A stretch of 64,000 nt of DNA from Eremomyces bilateralis CBS 781.70. Its lineage: Eukaryota; Ascomycota; Dothideomycetes; Eremomycetales; Eremomycetaceae. The stretch spans positions 186,001 to 250,000 of the forward strand of contig NW_022985078.1 of NCBI RefSeq assembly GCF_010015585.1, written 5' to 3'. This document shows positions 1 through 11,145 of the stretch, piece by piece. Position 1 is the stretch's first letter, and the number at the start of each line of letters is the position of its first letter. A model generated the notes under the pieces. That model was not told where the DNA came from. It made no database searches and was given only the letters and a program-made list of their open reading frames with translations. Both the position numbers and the translations under genes were made by a program.

Positions 1-2181
1 CGAGTCATCCGGATATTGTCACGAAGAACGAAGAACAATCCCGTCCTTATTGGTGAACCGGGCGTGGGAAAAACAACAGTCGTGGAAGGCCTGGCTCTCC
101 GGATCGACAAGAAAGATGTTCCAGCAAACTTGGCGAACTGCAGACTGCTCTCATTGGACGTCGGTGCCTTGGTTGCTGGCAGCAAATACCGTGGAGAGTT
201 CGAGGAGCGGATGAAGGGTGTTTTGAAGGAGATTGAAGAGTCAAAGGACGTCATTGTTCTCTTCGTGGACGAAATTCACCTCCTCATGGGTGCCGGTTCG
301 AGCGGAGAGGGCGGCATGGACGCAGCCAACCTGCTCAAGCCCATGCTGGCTCGTGGTCAACTTCACTGCATCGGCGCCACTACCCTTGGCGAATATCGAA
401 AATACATCGAAAAAGACGCGGCCTTCGAACGACGTTTCCAACAAGTTATGGTCAAAGAACCTACCATTCCCGAGACGGTCTCCATTCTGCGTGGGTTAAA
501 AGAGAGGTATGAGAACCACCACGGTGTCACTATCCTGGATGGTGCCATTGTCTCAGCGGCTACATTAGCAGCTCGATACCTCACCCAACGACGACTCCCG
601 GACTCTGCCGTGGATCTCATCGACGAGGCCGCTGCTGCTGTCAGAGTGACCCGCGAGTCGCAACCGGAAGCCATCGACAACCTCGAGCGCAAACTTCGGC
701 AGTTGGAAATCGAGATCCACGCCCTAGGCCGCGAGAAGGATGAAGCGGCGAAAGCTCGTCTGGCTGATGCGAAACTTGAGGCCAAGAACGTGCTCGAAGA
801 GCTCGAACCTCTTCGTGCCAAATACACGAAAGAAAAAGGGCGCGCGGATGAGATCCACCAAGCCAAGTTACGACTCGAAGAGCTGGAACGGAAGATGGAA
901 CGAGCGGAGAACTTGCGCGACCTGGCTCAGGCTTCGGATTTGAAATACGGAGCCATCCCTGACCTCAAGGCCCGGATCGCAACGCTTGAGAATGAGAAGT
1001 TGAAAGCCGAGGCGGAGATGATGAGCCATCGTGGCACAGGAGGAGGGGAGCCACTCCTGGCCGATGCCGTTGGGCCGGAGCAGATCAACGAGATCGTCGC
1101 TCGCTGGACCGGCATCCCCGTCACCCGACTCAAGACGACGGAGAAGGAGAAGCTGCTCCACATGGAACAAGTTCTCGGCCGCATCGTTGTCGGCCAGCCC
1201 GAAGCCGTCAAATCAGTTTCGAACGCCATCCGACTGCAGCGATCCGGCCTCGCTAACCCGAACCAACCCCCCTCTTTCCTCTTCTGCGGCCCCTCCGGAA
1301 CCGGTAAGACGCTCCTCACCAAAGCTCTCGCCGAATTCCTCTTCGACGATCCCAAGTCCATGATCCGCTTCGACATGTCCGAGTACCAAGAACGGCACTC
1401 CCTGTCCCGCATGATCGGCGCGCCCCCTGGCTACGTCGGCCACGACGCCGGCGGCCAACTCACGGAAGCCCTCCGCCGCCGCCCCTTCTCCATCCTCCTC
1501 TTCGACGAGGTCGAGAAAGCCGCCAAGGAAGTCCTCACCGTCCTCCTCCAGCTCATGGACGACGGTCGCATCACCGACGGTCAAGGCCGCGTCGTCGACG
1601 CCAAGAACTGCATCGTCGTCATGACCTCCAACCTCGGCGCCGAGTTCCTCGCTCGCCCCAGCCGCCCTGACGGGAAAATCGACCCCACCACCAAAGAGCT
1701 CGTCATGGGCGCCCTGCGGAACTACTTCCTCCCGGAGTTTCTCAACCGCATCTCTAGCACCGTCATCTTCAACCGCCTCACGAAGCGCGAGATCCGCAAG
1801 ATCGTCGACGTCCGCCTCGTCGAAATCCAGAAGCGCCTCGCGGCGAATGGCCGCAACGTGCAGATCGACCTCAACACCGAGGTGCGCGACTACCTCGGGT
1901 CCGCGGGCTACTCACCCGCGTACGGCGCGCGGCCACTGGCGCGGCTGATCGAGAAGGAGATCCTGAACCGGCTTGCGGTGCTGATCCTGCGCGGAAGCAT
2001 CCGCGACGGGGAGACAGCGCAGGTGGTCTTGGAGAATGGGCACATTCACGTGGTACCGAACCATGGGATGGGGGAGAGCGATGTGGATTCAGATATGATT
2101 GATGAGGATGAGGCGATGGATGAGTTGGAGGCGGAGGCGGAGGATGGGGATGGGGATAAGGGGATGGAACTTTATGATTAG
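1..2181 (+). CDS. hsp104: Hsp104/ClpB-type AAA+ disaggregase, 5' end cut by window
   Basis: Open from base 1 in one frame to the TAG at 2179-2181; the first codons already read as the stretch just before the first P-loop, so the N-terminal domain and start lie outside the window and the TTG at 16 is not a start. Visible in order: Walker A GEPGVGKT, Walker B with VDEIH, a coiled-coil middle domain rich in E/K/R (about residues 220-345 of the visible part), second Walker A GPSGTGKT, Walker B LLFDEVEKA, the ClpB C-terminal small domain, and a very acidic tail. Family role: ATP-driven hexamer that pulls proteins out of aggregates with Hsp70/Hsp40, in cytosol and nucleus, heat-induced. No intron in this part. 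No damage seen. Symbol given by family similarity. Confidence 0.97.
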   Translation, partial: RVIRILSRRTKNNPVLIGEPGVGKTTVVEGLALRIDKKDVPANLANCRLLSLDVGALVAGSKYRGEFEERMKGVLKEIEESKDVIVLFVDEIHLLMGAGSSGEGGMDAANLLKPMLARGQLHCIGATTLGEYRKYIEKDAAFERRFQQVMVKEPTIPETVSILRGLKERYENHHGVTILDGAIVSAATLAARYLTQRRLPDSAVDLIDEAAAAVRVTRESQPEAIDNLERKLRQLEIEIHALGREKDEAAKARLADAKLEAKNVLEELEPLRAKYTKEKGRADEIHQAKLRLEELERKMERAENLRDLAQASDLKYGAIPDLKARIATLENEKLKAEAEMMSHRGTGGGEPLLADAVGPEQINEIVARWTGIPVTRLKTTEKEKLLHMEQVLGRIVVGQPEAVKSVSNAIRLQRSGLANPNQPPSFLFCGPSGTGKTLLTKALAEFLFDDPKSMIRFDMSEYQERHSLSRMIGAPPGYVGHDAGGQLTEALRRRPFSILLFDEVEKAAKEVLTVLLQLMDDGRITDGQGRVVDAKNCIVVMTSNLGAEFLARPSRPDGKIDPTTKELVMGALRNYFLPEFLNRISSTVIFNRLTKREIRKIVDVRLVEIQKRLAANGRNVQIDLNTEVRDYLGSAGYSPAYGARPLARLIEKEILNRLAVLILRGSIRDGETAQVVLENGHIHVVPNHGMGESDVDSDMIDEDEAMDELEAEAEDGDGDKGMELYD

Positions 2182-3874
2182 ATGCGGGGATGGATGGATA
2201 TAGCGGACTACGATTGATGATGATACAGCAAAAGTATATATGGGCGTTGGGAATTGGGTAGAGCGGCAGAGTTTTCAGTTTGTGGATTTTAGCGGTCTAG
2301 ATGGACGAATATCAATGCAATGTTAGTTTTCAGTCATGATTTCCTTTCTTCGTTGCTATGATCTAGGTTCCTCACCCATCAACCTCCTCCACATTCCGTA
2401 ACATACCTAAGAACAGTTTGATAACGATGCTACACCCTCCATAACCTCACCACTCCGACCTCCATGCGAGGGTTACCTTGAGCCCCATTAGTCCTGGTCA
2501 ATTTACTTCCACTCACCGGACGCATAGCTAAATTTAATGACTGGTAGAAAGTGTGTCACTACTGCCGTAACCAGCGGGTCCTTTAGGTAAGATGAAGGGG
2601 GTAGGGAGATAGACCACCTGAATTACCGGGAAATGAGCACGGATTCTCTGTGGCAGTGTGAAGTTCTAAGCCGACCGAGAGACTCAATGACTTGTCCGCT
2701 GAAGTCGTAGATTTCCGGCCCCAATACCTGGGTTTCACAAGGATAAGGCCGTGGCGAGGGCAGCGGCAACACGCTCCTGCAGGTCTTTTCAATCGAAATT
2801 CCGGCACATGATGAAAATTAGATAATCGGAAACCGTAGAGTACGAAAATTATGCTTAATAAGGGAGATACCTATACTCTTTGATGTGCAACGAACAACGG
2901 GGCCCGAAGAAGCGCAGTTCGCTGCTGAGTCCACCCAGATTGCATGTTTATATCTTTAGCACATGTCCTTGATGCGAAGAATTGAATGCTAATAGGATTT
3001 TTAAGGGTCGAAAATAGTAGATCCTCTTGAAATAACGCTCATCTTTCAAAAAAGTCCCATCAGAAGAAGTCGGACCGAGGCTCAAACAAACATTGGAACG
3101 GCCAGGGAGACAAAGACAATGTCCTCAGGGGTTTTATATCTGCTTCACACTTAAGAAATGCTTGTTGTTTCCATAAAGATGACTCAGGATTGGATCAATG
3201 GCAAGGTTAGACAATCATGAGGGCAACAATTGAGATATGAGCAGCTGATTTCATTGGAATTGACGATTGCTTTTGGTTGACACCTAGAATTACCACAACC
3301 TCCCCTTGATTGCTTGCACTAACAAATTAGTTTCACCATTCTCTTAAGCGGCTACCATGGCACTCTCAATGGGATCCATAATAGCAGCTTCTTAAATTTC
3401 CAGTCATCGCAGAGGTACAGTGCTGATGAAAGAGATCAAAGTGTTTGAGCTGGAAACCATCGTGGACGTTGGAATAAAGCTCGGATAAAGCTCGGAATGA
3501 TAGACATCTCCACAACCAACGCCACGAGTGACGGGCGGCCTAAAAGCACCCGCAACCGCCGACGCGCTATGATGCAACGCGTCGAAACCACCCGCGGCTT
3601 CGGACCCTGGAAACTCGTGAAGCCGAGACCAGCATCTCCTGCCATGTCCTGGTTGTTCTGGAATGGCCACAACGCCACGTCGGTCTTTCGGCGCATGACA
3701 GCCTCTCGGCATGTGAACAATCCGGGAAATTGATATTTAGATGAACCGCACGAGTCGCTCTTTTGTTGCTCGGTTCGAAGGCAAGTTTGCATTGATACCT
3801 TTGCGCAATCGTCATCCATCCCATTCAGCAGCAGTTCTTTGTTTTCTAGCTTCCTGAATTATCATTCATCGACC
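2182..3874. other. Intergenic, hsp104 to thiolase
   Basis: No supported gene. The three minus-strand open frames between 3404 and 3824 overlap each other in different frames and show no domain. The last ~200 bases should hold the thiolase promoter; a pyrimidine-rich stretch lies just before its start. Confidence 0.5.
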
Positions 3875-5299
3875 ATGGCGCCGAAAAAGTCGACAAACTG
3901 CTATGTGTTGGGGGTGGGGATGACGAAGTTCATCAAGCCGCGGGGTGAGGTCGAGTATACCGAGATGGCGCTGGAGGCAGGTGTGAAGGCCATGCTTGAT
4001 GCGGGCATCAACTACGACGAGGTCGAGCAAGGCGTTGCCTGTTACGTGTACGGCGATTCGACCTGCGGTCAACGGGTGTTCTACCAATTCGGCATGACCA
4101 AGATCCCGATCTACAACGTCAACAACAACTGCTCGACCGGCAGCACCGGCCTTTACATGGGACGATCGTTCGTGACCTCCGGCGCATCGGACTGCGTCCT
4201 CGTCGTCGGCTTTGAGAAGATGGCCCCCGGGTCGCTGTCGAGCAAGTGGGACGATCGCGAGAGCCCCATGCAGGGATCCGTCATGATGATGATGGAAACC
4301 CGGGGGTTCGAGACCGGGCCGCCGACGTGCCAGCTGTTCGGGAATGCGGGTCGAGAGCACATGGAGAAGTACGGCAGCACGGCGGACGATTATGCCGAGA
4401 TTGCCCGGGTCAACCATGAGCATAGCACACGGAATCCGTACGCGCAGTTCCGGAAGGAATATACCTTGGAGGAGGTGAAGAGCAGTGGGATGATGCATGA
4501 TCCCCTTACAAAATTGCAGTGTTGCCCGGTGCGTTGAAATCTTCCACAATCGCAGAGGAAAGGACTAACTGAAATATAGACTTCGGATGGTGCTGGAGCG
4601 GCCGTTTTGGTGTCCGAGGAATTCCTCAACCAACGACCCCATTTGAGGTCTCACGCCGTCCTGATCGCCGGCCAATGCCTTGCGACCGACGAACCTTCCC
4701 TCTACAACCGAAGCGCCATCGACCTCATGGGATACGGAATGGTCGATTATGCCGCCAAGACCGCATTCGCGGAGGCCAATGCGAGCCCGAAGGACGTCAC
4801 CGTCTGCGAACTCCACGACTGCTTCAGCGCGAACGAGATGATCTCCTTGGAAGCATTGGGTCTGGCTGAGAAGGGTAAGGCCCACGAGATGGTCCGCAAG
4901 GGAGACATCACATACGGCGGACGGGTCGTGGTGAACCCATCCGGAGGCTTGATTTCGAAGGGTCATCCGCTCGGCGCAACGGGCCTGGCGCAATGCACAG
5001 AGCTCGTCTGGCAGCTGCGAGGTTGGGCGGGAGATCGTCTCGTGCCTGATACCACTACTGCTCTGCAGCATAACATCGGATTGGGTGGAGCAGTCGTCGT
5101 GACTGTATACAAACGATCTGATGGAAAGGCCTGCGTTAAGGTTAGCGATGAAGAGGCTGCAAAGGCGTCGGGTCTCGGTTATAATCCCGCTGTCCAGGCA
5201 AAGGGATTCACCAAAGAGCAGTTCGAGAAGGTCAGGAGTAAGCACTTCAGTGACTGGGCGCTTGGTGAGACGTTAGATAAGATCACAGCTCGTCTTTAA
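3875..5299 (+). CDS. SCP-x/SCP2-type thiolase, peroxisomal
   Basis: Two exons, 3875-4528 and 4580-5299, split by a 51-nt intron (GTGCGT...ATAG, branch GACTAAC at 4563). Start chosen at 3875: ATG in the context CGACCATGGCG; the upstream in-frame TTG is not credible. Protein of 457 residues. Thiolase marks: NNNCSTGS (nucleophilic cysteine), CELHDCFS with the catalytic histidine, and NPSGGLISKGHPLGATG plus a downstream AQC cysteine. No C-terminal sterol carrier domain, so it is the thiolase half only, as in many fungal SCP-x-like enzymes. The last three residues ARL fit a type 1 peroxisomal targeting signal, so I infer peroxisomal beta-oxidation of branched or steroid-like acyl-CoA. Exact substrate cannot be read from sequence. 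Confidence 0.93.
4529..4579 (+). other. Intron of the thiolase gene
   Basis: 51 nt, GT-AG, with a perfect CTAAC branch site 12 bases before the acceptor. Removing it joins two frames that together give a complete thiolase fold. Confidence 0.9.
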
Positions 5300-7037
5300 G
5301 GGCGGTCATGTATTTGTCGGATGTACTATTTGAATGTTAGAAGCATTTTTTGGTTGCAACCCGTTGTTGGTCTCTGTCCTGCATCATGGCATCGATACCC
5401 CGTTTTCTAATGCTTGGCCGCTCTTGTCACGACTGCTCTTCATTCCGTTTATACACCTGTGTCAGCAACAGTACTATCTAAATGCCTCCTGTAGGTACAC
5501 TTTCAGTGTGACAGGAATCTCACTTCGTGCAATCCCTAAAGAGAAAGATCCTAAAACTTCTATATATATTCATCAACCTGGCCGCCCCTTTCTTTTTTTT
5601 TTTAAGTGTCTTTGGAGAGACCCTCATTTTCCACCGAACGCCGCTTCATCATAAGTTAGGTCGATTTCTAAAGTTTCCATGCCTTCCGAATTCAAACAAG
5701 CTATCTTACCACGCTTTAGCTCAGTCCATTCAGGTCCTCGTTCATATTTCGCCCGCGGCGCTCCATCCGAATACAACTCAACTGCCCGTGAGCTCGATTC
5801 AGTTCTTCACGAATTTCCATTCTCCGTTAATAGTAAGATTCTCCGTTACCCATAATGGAGCCGCGAGATTTGTTACGCGAACACCACTTGAATACTCCAG
5901 TTGGTTCAGGCCCTAATTCAGTCCGCGTCTACCAGGAACGGGACTCTACAGTCAATCCGATCATGGCACAACCCACTATGGGCCAGTCGGAGTCCGGATC
6001 GTCGATCAGTGACGATCCCGGCAGTCGTTCAAGTCCTTCTTACGGATGTTGATCGGCTTTCATTGCCTTCGGTGAGTTTTTTCTGACCGGATCGCAGTGG
6101 CCAACTTCCCAAAGTAGCCCGAGGATCTGCTGGATCAGAAGTGTATGGAACGTGAGAAGAATGGTCAGAGAAATGGAAAAGATCACGCTCTGTTGCAACT
6201 CCAAGCAAATATCATATCTGGTACGGAGTCTAGACACCACCCGCGGGAAGAGACATCAACTCATAGAGGGAACGCGAGAAGCTCAACATGCTGCTCATCA
6301 ATAGAAGCGGAACCGGGTTCACGCTCAGGGCCATTGAGCTGAGGGGCAGGTAAGAACAACAGCGAGCAGGACAGTACTGTTCAGTTAATTACACTATGAT
6401 TTCCGGAGTTGCGCATGCTGAAATAGAGTTAAAGATAGACTATTAACTTGAACGGTTCGGTGGCAATGGTAAGTTAAGCGGCATAAGACTGTGATATATG
6501 AGAATTCAAGGAAATCTCCCAGATGATCAAGCAATACCAAGCCAGGACAACAAGTGAAACGTATTCGCTGGCTGGGACGCATAATCACAAAGGGTGTGTG
6601 AATTGCAGTTGTAACATATAAACTCAGATTTAACAAATCATATCAGCGGAAATAATCTAGCTGAGTGGCGTGGTTATAACCATTCGTTTGGCACCCCACT
6701 AGTACGAAAGTACTAGGAATACGTTGAAAAAACTCCAAGGGGTTACCTAGGGCCTCGGGCTTATAGTTTTGCTCTTTTGCGGGACAACGCTGTGCCTAGC
6801 TCATTCTCTTTTCACTTCGGTACCTGCAGAAGCTTGGAAAGGAGTCACAAAGGCGTTCAGGGGTTCGTTTTGTGGTGGGTTCGAGTCCGAGTGTGCCAGT
6901 TTATATTTCACCACAGCACCGTCCAGTTGCACACCAGGCTCGGTTTTCGCTGAGAGAAATTGCAATTTGTGACCGTGCTATATTATCTATCTTCCACCAT
7001 CGCTGATTAACTCAACATTTTATACAACTCCTCATCC
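5300..7037. other. Intergenic, no supported gene
   Basis: Several short open frames only. One at 5855-6052 (65 codons, ATG, serine-rich) could be a small peptide but has no recognisable domain and no convincing splice partner. Otherwise AT-rich sequence without repeats that I could recognise. Confidence 0.45.
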
Positions 7038-8145
7038 TTAGCTAGCTATCAGGCGCACGGGGTTGGTTGAATACCAGTTCTCTCGAGGGTCCCCCAAGCA
7101 CTCGCCGACCGTGACAACCTTCAAGTTATGTTGGCGAGCTTTTTCAAGCATGTATTTGGCCAAGCTGTGCACTGTCTGATCTAACGTGTCGTGGGATAGG
7201 ACGATCCCTTTTGCATGGAGGGCATCATCGAAACGCTCCTTTGCGAAATGGATCTCGTCCGGGGTGAGATACAGGAAATCTTTCGTGTCAACATCGGTTC
7301 CAATCTACGACACCTGTCAGTGCATCTGTACTACTTTGCAGGCGATACTTCCATGTCTCGACTTACGACGCGGTAGCCAAGACTTTGCATGTCGCTCAGG
7401 CACGCATCATTACACTCGAGGAAAGGAGGCCTCATATAAGTCGGATAGAATCCGAGTATACCCAAAAGTGCACCTTCGACTTGTATCATTTCAGTCTTTC
7501 GTCCCTCTTGGGAAAGCGTGTTGAGGTCCGGGTGGGTCCACGTATGAGAGGCAATCTGGTGTCCAGCTTGATGGACTCGTTGGATCAGGGCCGGCCATTG
7601 CGACGAGGGGTTATCCATCGGTCCCTGTGGTTGATTGTCCCCAGTGAGGAAGAAGGTGGCCTTCGCGTTGTACGAGTCCAAGATATTCAGCAGATCGGCG
7701 GTCCAAATATTCGGGCCATCGTCAAAGGTAAGGGCAAGCGTGTTTTCTTGTGTACAAGTGGTGATCCAACCATAAGGTACAGCCCGTGCCAAATTTCGAT
7801 GATCGGTAGAATGGAACTCTGGGCGTGCGTTCTTGTCGCAGGCCCGGCCATCACCAAACTGGCATTGAGGGACGTCGCAGTGGCTACGACTCTGCCCACA
7901 GAAACCCTGTTGCGCTATGTCACACCTGTGTTCGGAGCTGGACCAGTGGAGTAACTCACACTTTGAGAGCAGCAGAACCCTGCAGGGCACACTGCCCGTC
8001 CATTTTGAGATCCACAACGCTGATCCTCTGGTCCGGTGCCATGGTGCAGACTCGGATACCGCAAAGGCTCGGCGACACTGGAGGATAGGAATAGCCCGAC
8101 CGCAGCGAGCACAGTAAGCCTTTGAGTTGCGAAGGAGAGCATCAT
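7038..8145 (-). CDS. Secreted chitin-binding polysaccharide (chitin) deacetylase
   Basis: Three exons on the minus strand: 8145-7960, 7906-7367, 7304-7038; introns of 53 nt (GTGAGT...ACAG) and 62 nt (GTAAGT...GTAG). 330 residues. Signal peptide at 1-26 (hydrophobic LTVLAAVGLFL), then a type 1 chitin-binding domain (CBM18) whose cysteine pattern CPAGFCCSQSGFCG is completed only across intron 1, which proves that splice. The NodB/CE4 domain shows motif 1 TFDDGP (122-127), motif 2 SHTWTHPDL (His183, His187), motif 3 RPPFLECND (from 221), motif 4 around Asp246 and motif 5 IVLSHD (His280). Known family reaction: metal-dependent removal of N-acetyl groups from GlcNAc polymers at the cell surface. 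Motif 3 is slightly unusual (RPPF with ECND rather than RPPYG..N). It is divergently placed to the nucleotide-sugar dehydrogenase, sharing a 1.5-kb spacer, and I infer a joint role with the GT2 gene downstream of that. Confidence 0.93.
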
Positions 8146-9635
8146 CGTGTTCGAATTTCGACTTGAAAGACTTGGTTGTAATTGCCTAATACTCGAACAT
8201 CGTCGCGAAACGGCAGAGATATAAATGTTTCTCTCAGCATGACTTGTAGCAATACGAAAATCCAACTCGCTTCTCAATATGATTTGATTCCCAACCCATG
8301 GAGGCAAAAATATTGAAATGACGATCCGGGTCCGTAACGCCAGGTCCGACAACTATCGAAATTGTGCGTTACATTCACTTCACACCTTTACCGGGTGCGG
8401 TGGGTAGGAGTTACCTCCGACTGAGGAGCGGCTCTTGGCCTTCCGATGCTGCGAAACTCTGCCTATCTCCATGCTGAGGGTCATTCACAAAGTCGATCTC
8501 CAGTACAGCATACCGAACTATGGAATGCTAGAGAGATGAATACGGCGTCGAATATATGTTGTACAGTCGACGTGTCGTCCAGCGGTGGAATACGATCTGC
8601 GCGTGCAAGACAGCACACGTCACCGCATCTCAGACATTTCAATGGTGCACCGTCAGGCCGAAAGATGCTGGGGCTCTCCCCAACCTTGTACCATGAACTG
8701 TGATCATGTTGATGTAACGGAGTAGAAGACTTGCATTTCGAATCTTTGCGTCATCCATCGGAAGAACTGTAGTCGTGTGCAATATTAGTTGTCGTTCTAA
8801 AGATGGCAGGATCAGATCTACCACCCCTGCATGGCGGTTTCCTAGTCGGTCATCGGGTTAGTCTCTGCGGGCCGGGGCGACGCTTCCGATTCACACTGCA
8901 AGTCTGCAACCTTCCTGGAAATCCAACTTCACTCCAAACTCTTAACTCCCGGTTCACTGCTCCCATAATTCATCATCTGCTCGTATCCCCTGCGGTAGCA
9001 CTCGAGAATACCCGACATGTACAGGATTCAGGAATCACACAGGGAAGCATGGATATCCTGACACATGCGATGTGTTCGTTGCGTAACCATGCTAGAGCAC
9101 AACTCTACCGCGTGCCTGGCATGTCGACCCCCATCGCTGAGAACTCAATGGTTCCTCGGATGGAGCTGAGCCCATCATGGAGCCTTACTTCACTTATGCA
9201 GCTCCTTCATTGTGATCGTCACTTTCTCACCAGCCTTGCGTTCGTATTTTTACAAGCACGATGTGTAGAAATTCGTCCTGAAATCAGGGGCAGCTCCGAC
9301 GATTCCTGGTCGGAGCTGAGTCGGGATGTGTTGCAATAACCCAAGCCGCTGGTTTCTTTGTGGAGAGGCCAAATCTGTCCAATGGGACTGAGAGAAGGTC
9401 ATTTTCACAGACGGCTATTTCCCTCATAATGCGGGAGGTTCAGTTATCGTCAGACACCTCCTTCGCAATGCTCACTTCCCAGTGTATTAGGAGAACAGAA
9501 CGTCTGAGATCGAAATAGCTATGATCTGTGGTCTATATCAAGGGGCAGCTGTACCCGGGCCCTCTAAGCTCTTAAACTGTTTTGTGTATTTCGTTGCATG
9601 GCCTTTGGCAGTCTAGTTTTTACCTATTATTCGCC
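8146..9635. promoter_or_regulatory. Shared divergent spacer between deacetylase and dehydrogenase
   Basis: No supported gene. The 178-codon frame at 8803-9339 has no domain and no supporting splice signals. The spacer lies between two divergently transcribed genes of the proposed polysaccharide locus, so it probably carries both promoters; I cannot name a specific site. Confidence 0.4.
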
Positions 9636-11145
9636 ATGAAGATTGCTCTGAAACAGCCAATTCATCAAGCGTTACCGACTACTCAGCTCGATAAGCCAGG
9701 TGATTTCGATCATCTTGTGACAGAACAGCCACGGGCATATCGACGGTATCCCAGTGTTTCCTACCATGGAAACCTCCAAATTGGAAGACTCCTCGAGCCG
9801 GACAGTCAATTAGGGGTCAAAGACTTGCAAAATATGATCACCACGCCAACCGCGGCTGAAATTCCGGCCATCGCTTCGGTACCCAGTCTACCTGGTAACC
9901 CTTCGATTGTCGCGATAATCGGCACCGGGTACGTCGGGTATAACCTAGTCAAGTGCTTTGCGCCTCATTACGAAGTCCTGGCCTTTGACGTTAATGAAAA
10001 AAGAGTTGAGCAACTTTGCGCTGAGTTTGAATCCCCTCGGATTCATCCAACGAACAGCCCAGTTGACCTATCTCGGGCAACCCACTTTCTAATTTCGGTC
10101 CCGACAAATGTTCTTCCCGACAAGTCGATCGATACGTCCTGCTTACAGAAAGCAATTCAAACAGTGGGAGGATGTGCTCGTCCAGGCTCAACTGTGGTAA
10201 TCGAAAGTTCGGTTGCTGTTGGAATGACTAGACGACTCCTTGGGCCGTTGATGCGACTTCGTGGACTTAAAGCAGGCATGTCACCAGAGGTACGCAAGTA
10301 ATCTTCCCTTCAGCAACTAGCATGTTCATGAAAGGCAGCGCGTCGACCCAGGTCGGACGTCGCCTACGCTGGTAGACACTCCGAAAATCATCAGTGGTAT
10401 TACTCCAGAGTCTCTCGAAAGCATCAAAGAACTTTACGGCCCGGTGTTCAACCAATTGGTTCCCGTTTCACGACCAGAGGTGGCGGAAATGGCGAAGCTA
10501 TACGAGAACTGCCAAAGAATGGTTTGTATAGCTTACGCAAATGAGCTGGCAGACGCATGCATCGAGCATGACATTTCCGCCTTTGAAGTTTGCTCAGCTG
10601 CTGCGAGCAAACCATTTGGTTATTCACCTTTCACGCCGAGCCTTGGAGTCGGAGGCCACTGCATTCCAGTGAATCCATTCTATCTCTTCGCCAGCTCTTC
10701 CCGTCCGGATTCGTTTCCAATACTACGATCCGCAACCGAAAGGAATTGGGGACGGCCTGCTGCCGTTGGTGACTATCTCATGTCGTCTCTATTCAAGTCT
10801 TCCCAATACCGCGACGGAATCGCAAAAGGGCCCCCGAGGATTCTTATTGTCGGCGCAGGATTCAAACGCGGACAAAGTGTTCTCAGCAACAGCCCGGGGG
10901 TGGCATTGATGAAGCACCTCAAGGATGCATGGGAGCTTAAAGTTATTGAGTTTGCCGACCCCATGGTCAGACAAGAGCAGCTTCCAGAATTCCGCAGAAT
11001 TGATGAATCCTTGGAGTGGAATGTGGAGAATCTGAGGAAATATTGTCTAATTATCATCGCAATTAGGCAGGACGGACTTGACTTCAGCGTTCTAGACACT
11101 GCGGCGCAGGGCACATATACCAGAGTCGAATACTATTGCCCATGA
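9636..11145 (+). CDS. UDP-sugar 6-dehydrogenase (UDP-Glc/UDP-HexNAc dehydrogenase family)
   Basis: Exons 9636-10289 and 10339-11145 with a 49-nt intron. The splice restores the family signature SPERVDPG across the junction. 486 residues. Rossmann motif GTGYVG at about 96-101, SVPTN and ESSVAVGMT of the NAD domain, a helix with KLYENCQRMVCIAYANEL, the active-site cysteine in GVGGHCIPV (Cys326), and the C-terminal domain motif VGAGFKRGQS...NSP. Family reaction: two-step NAD-dependent oxidation of C6 of a UDP-sugar to the uronic acid through a thioester on that cysteine. The sequence reads more like the bacterial WbpA/TviB (UDP-HexNAc) branch than animal UGDH; that is an impression, not an alignment. 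About 90 residues precede the Rossmann fold, which is longer than usual and has no clear domain. Start taken at the first ATG of the frame. Likely supplies precursor to the GT2 polymerase next door. Confidence 0.9.

Noticed and set aside
5855-6052. 65-codon ATG frame with serine-rich product
   Set aside because: No domain, no splice partner of credible length, and overlapping frames on both strands look equally open.
8803-9339. 178-codon plus-strand frame in the divergent spacer
   Set aside because: Starts well, but composition is not coding-like, no motif, and lies where promoters of two genes are expected.
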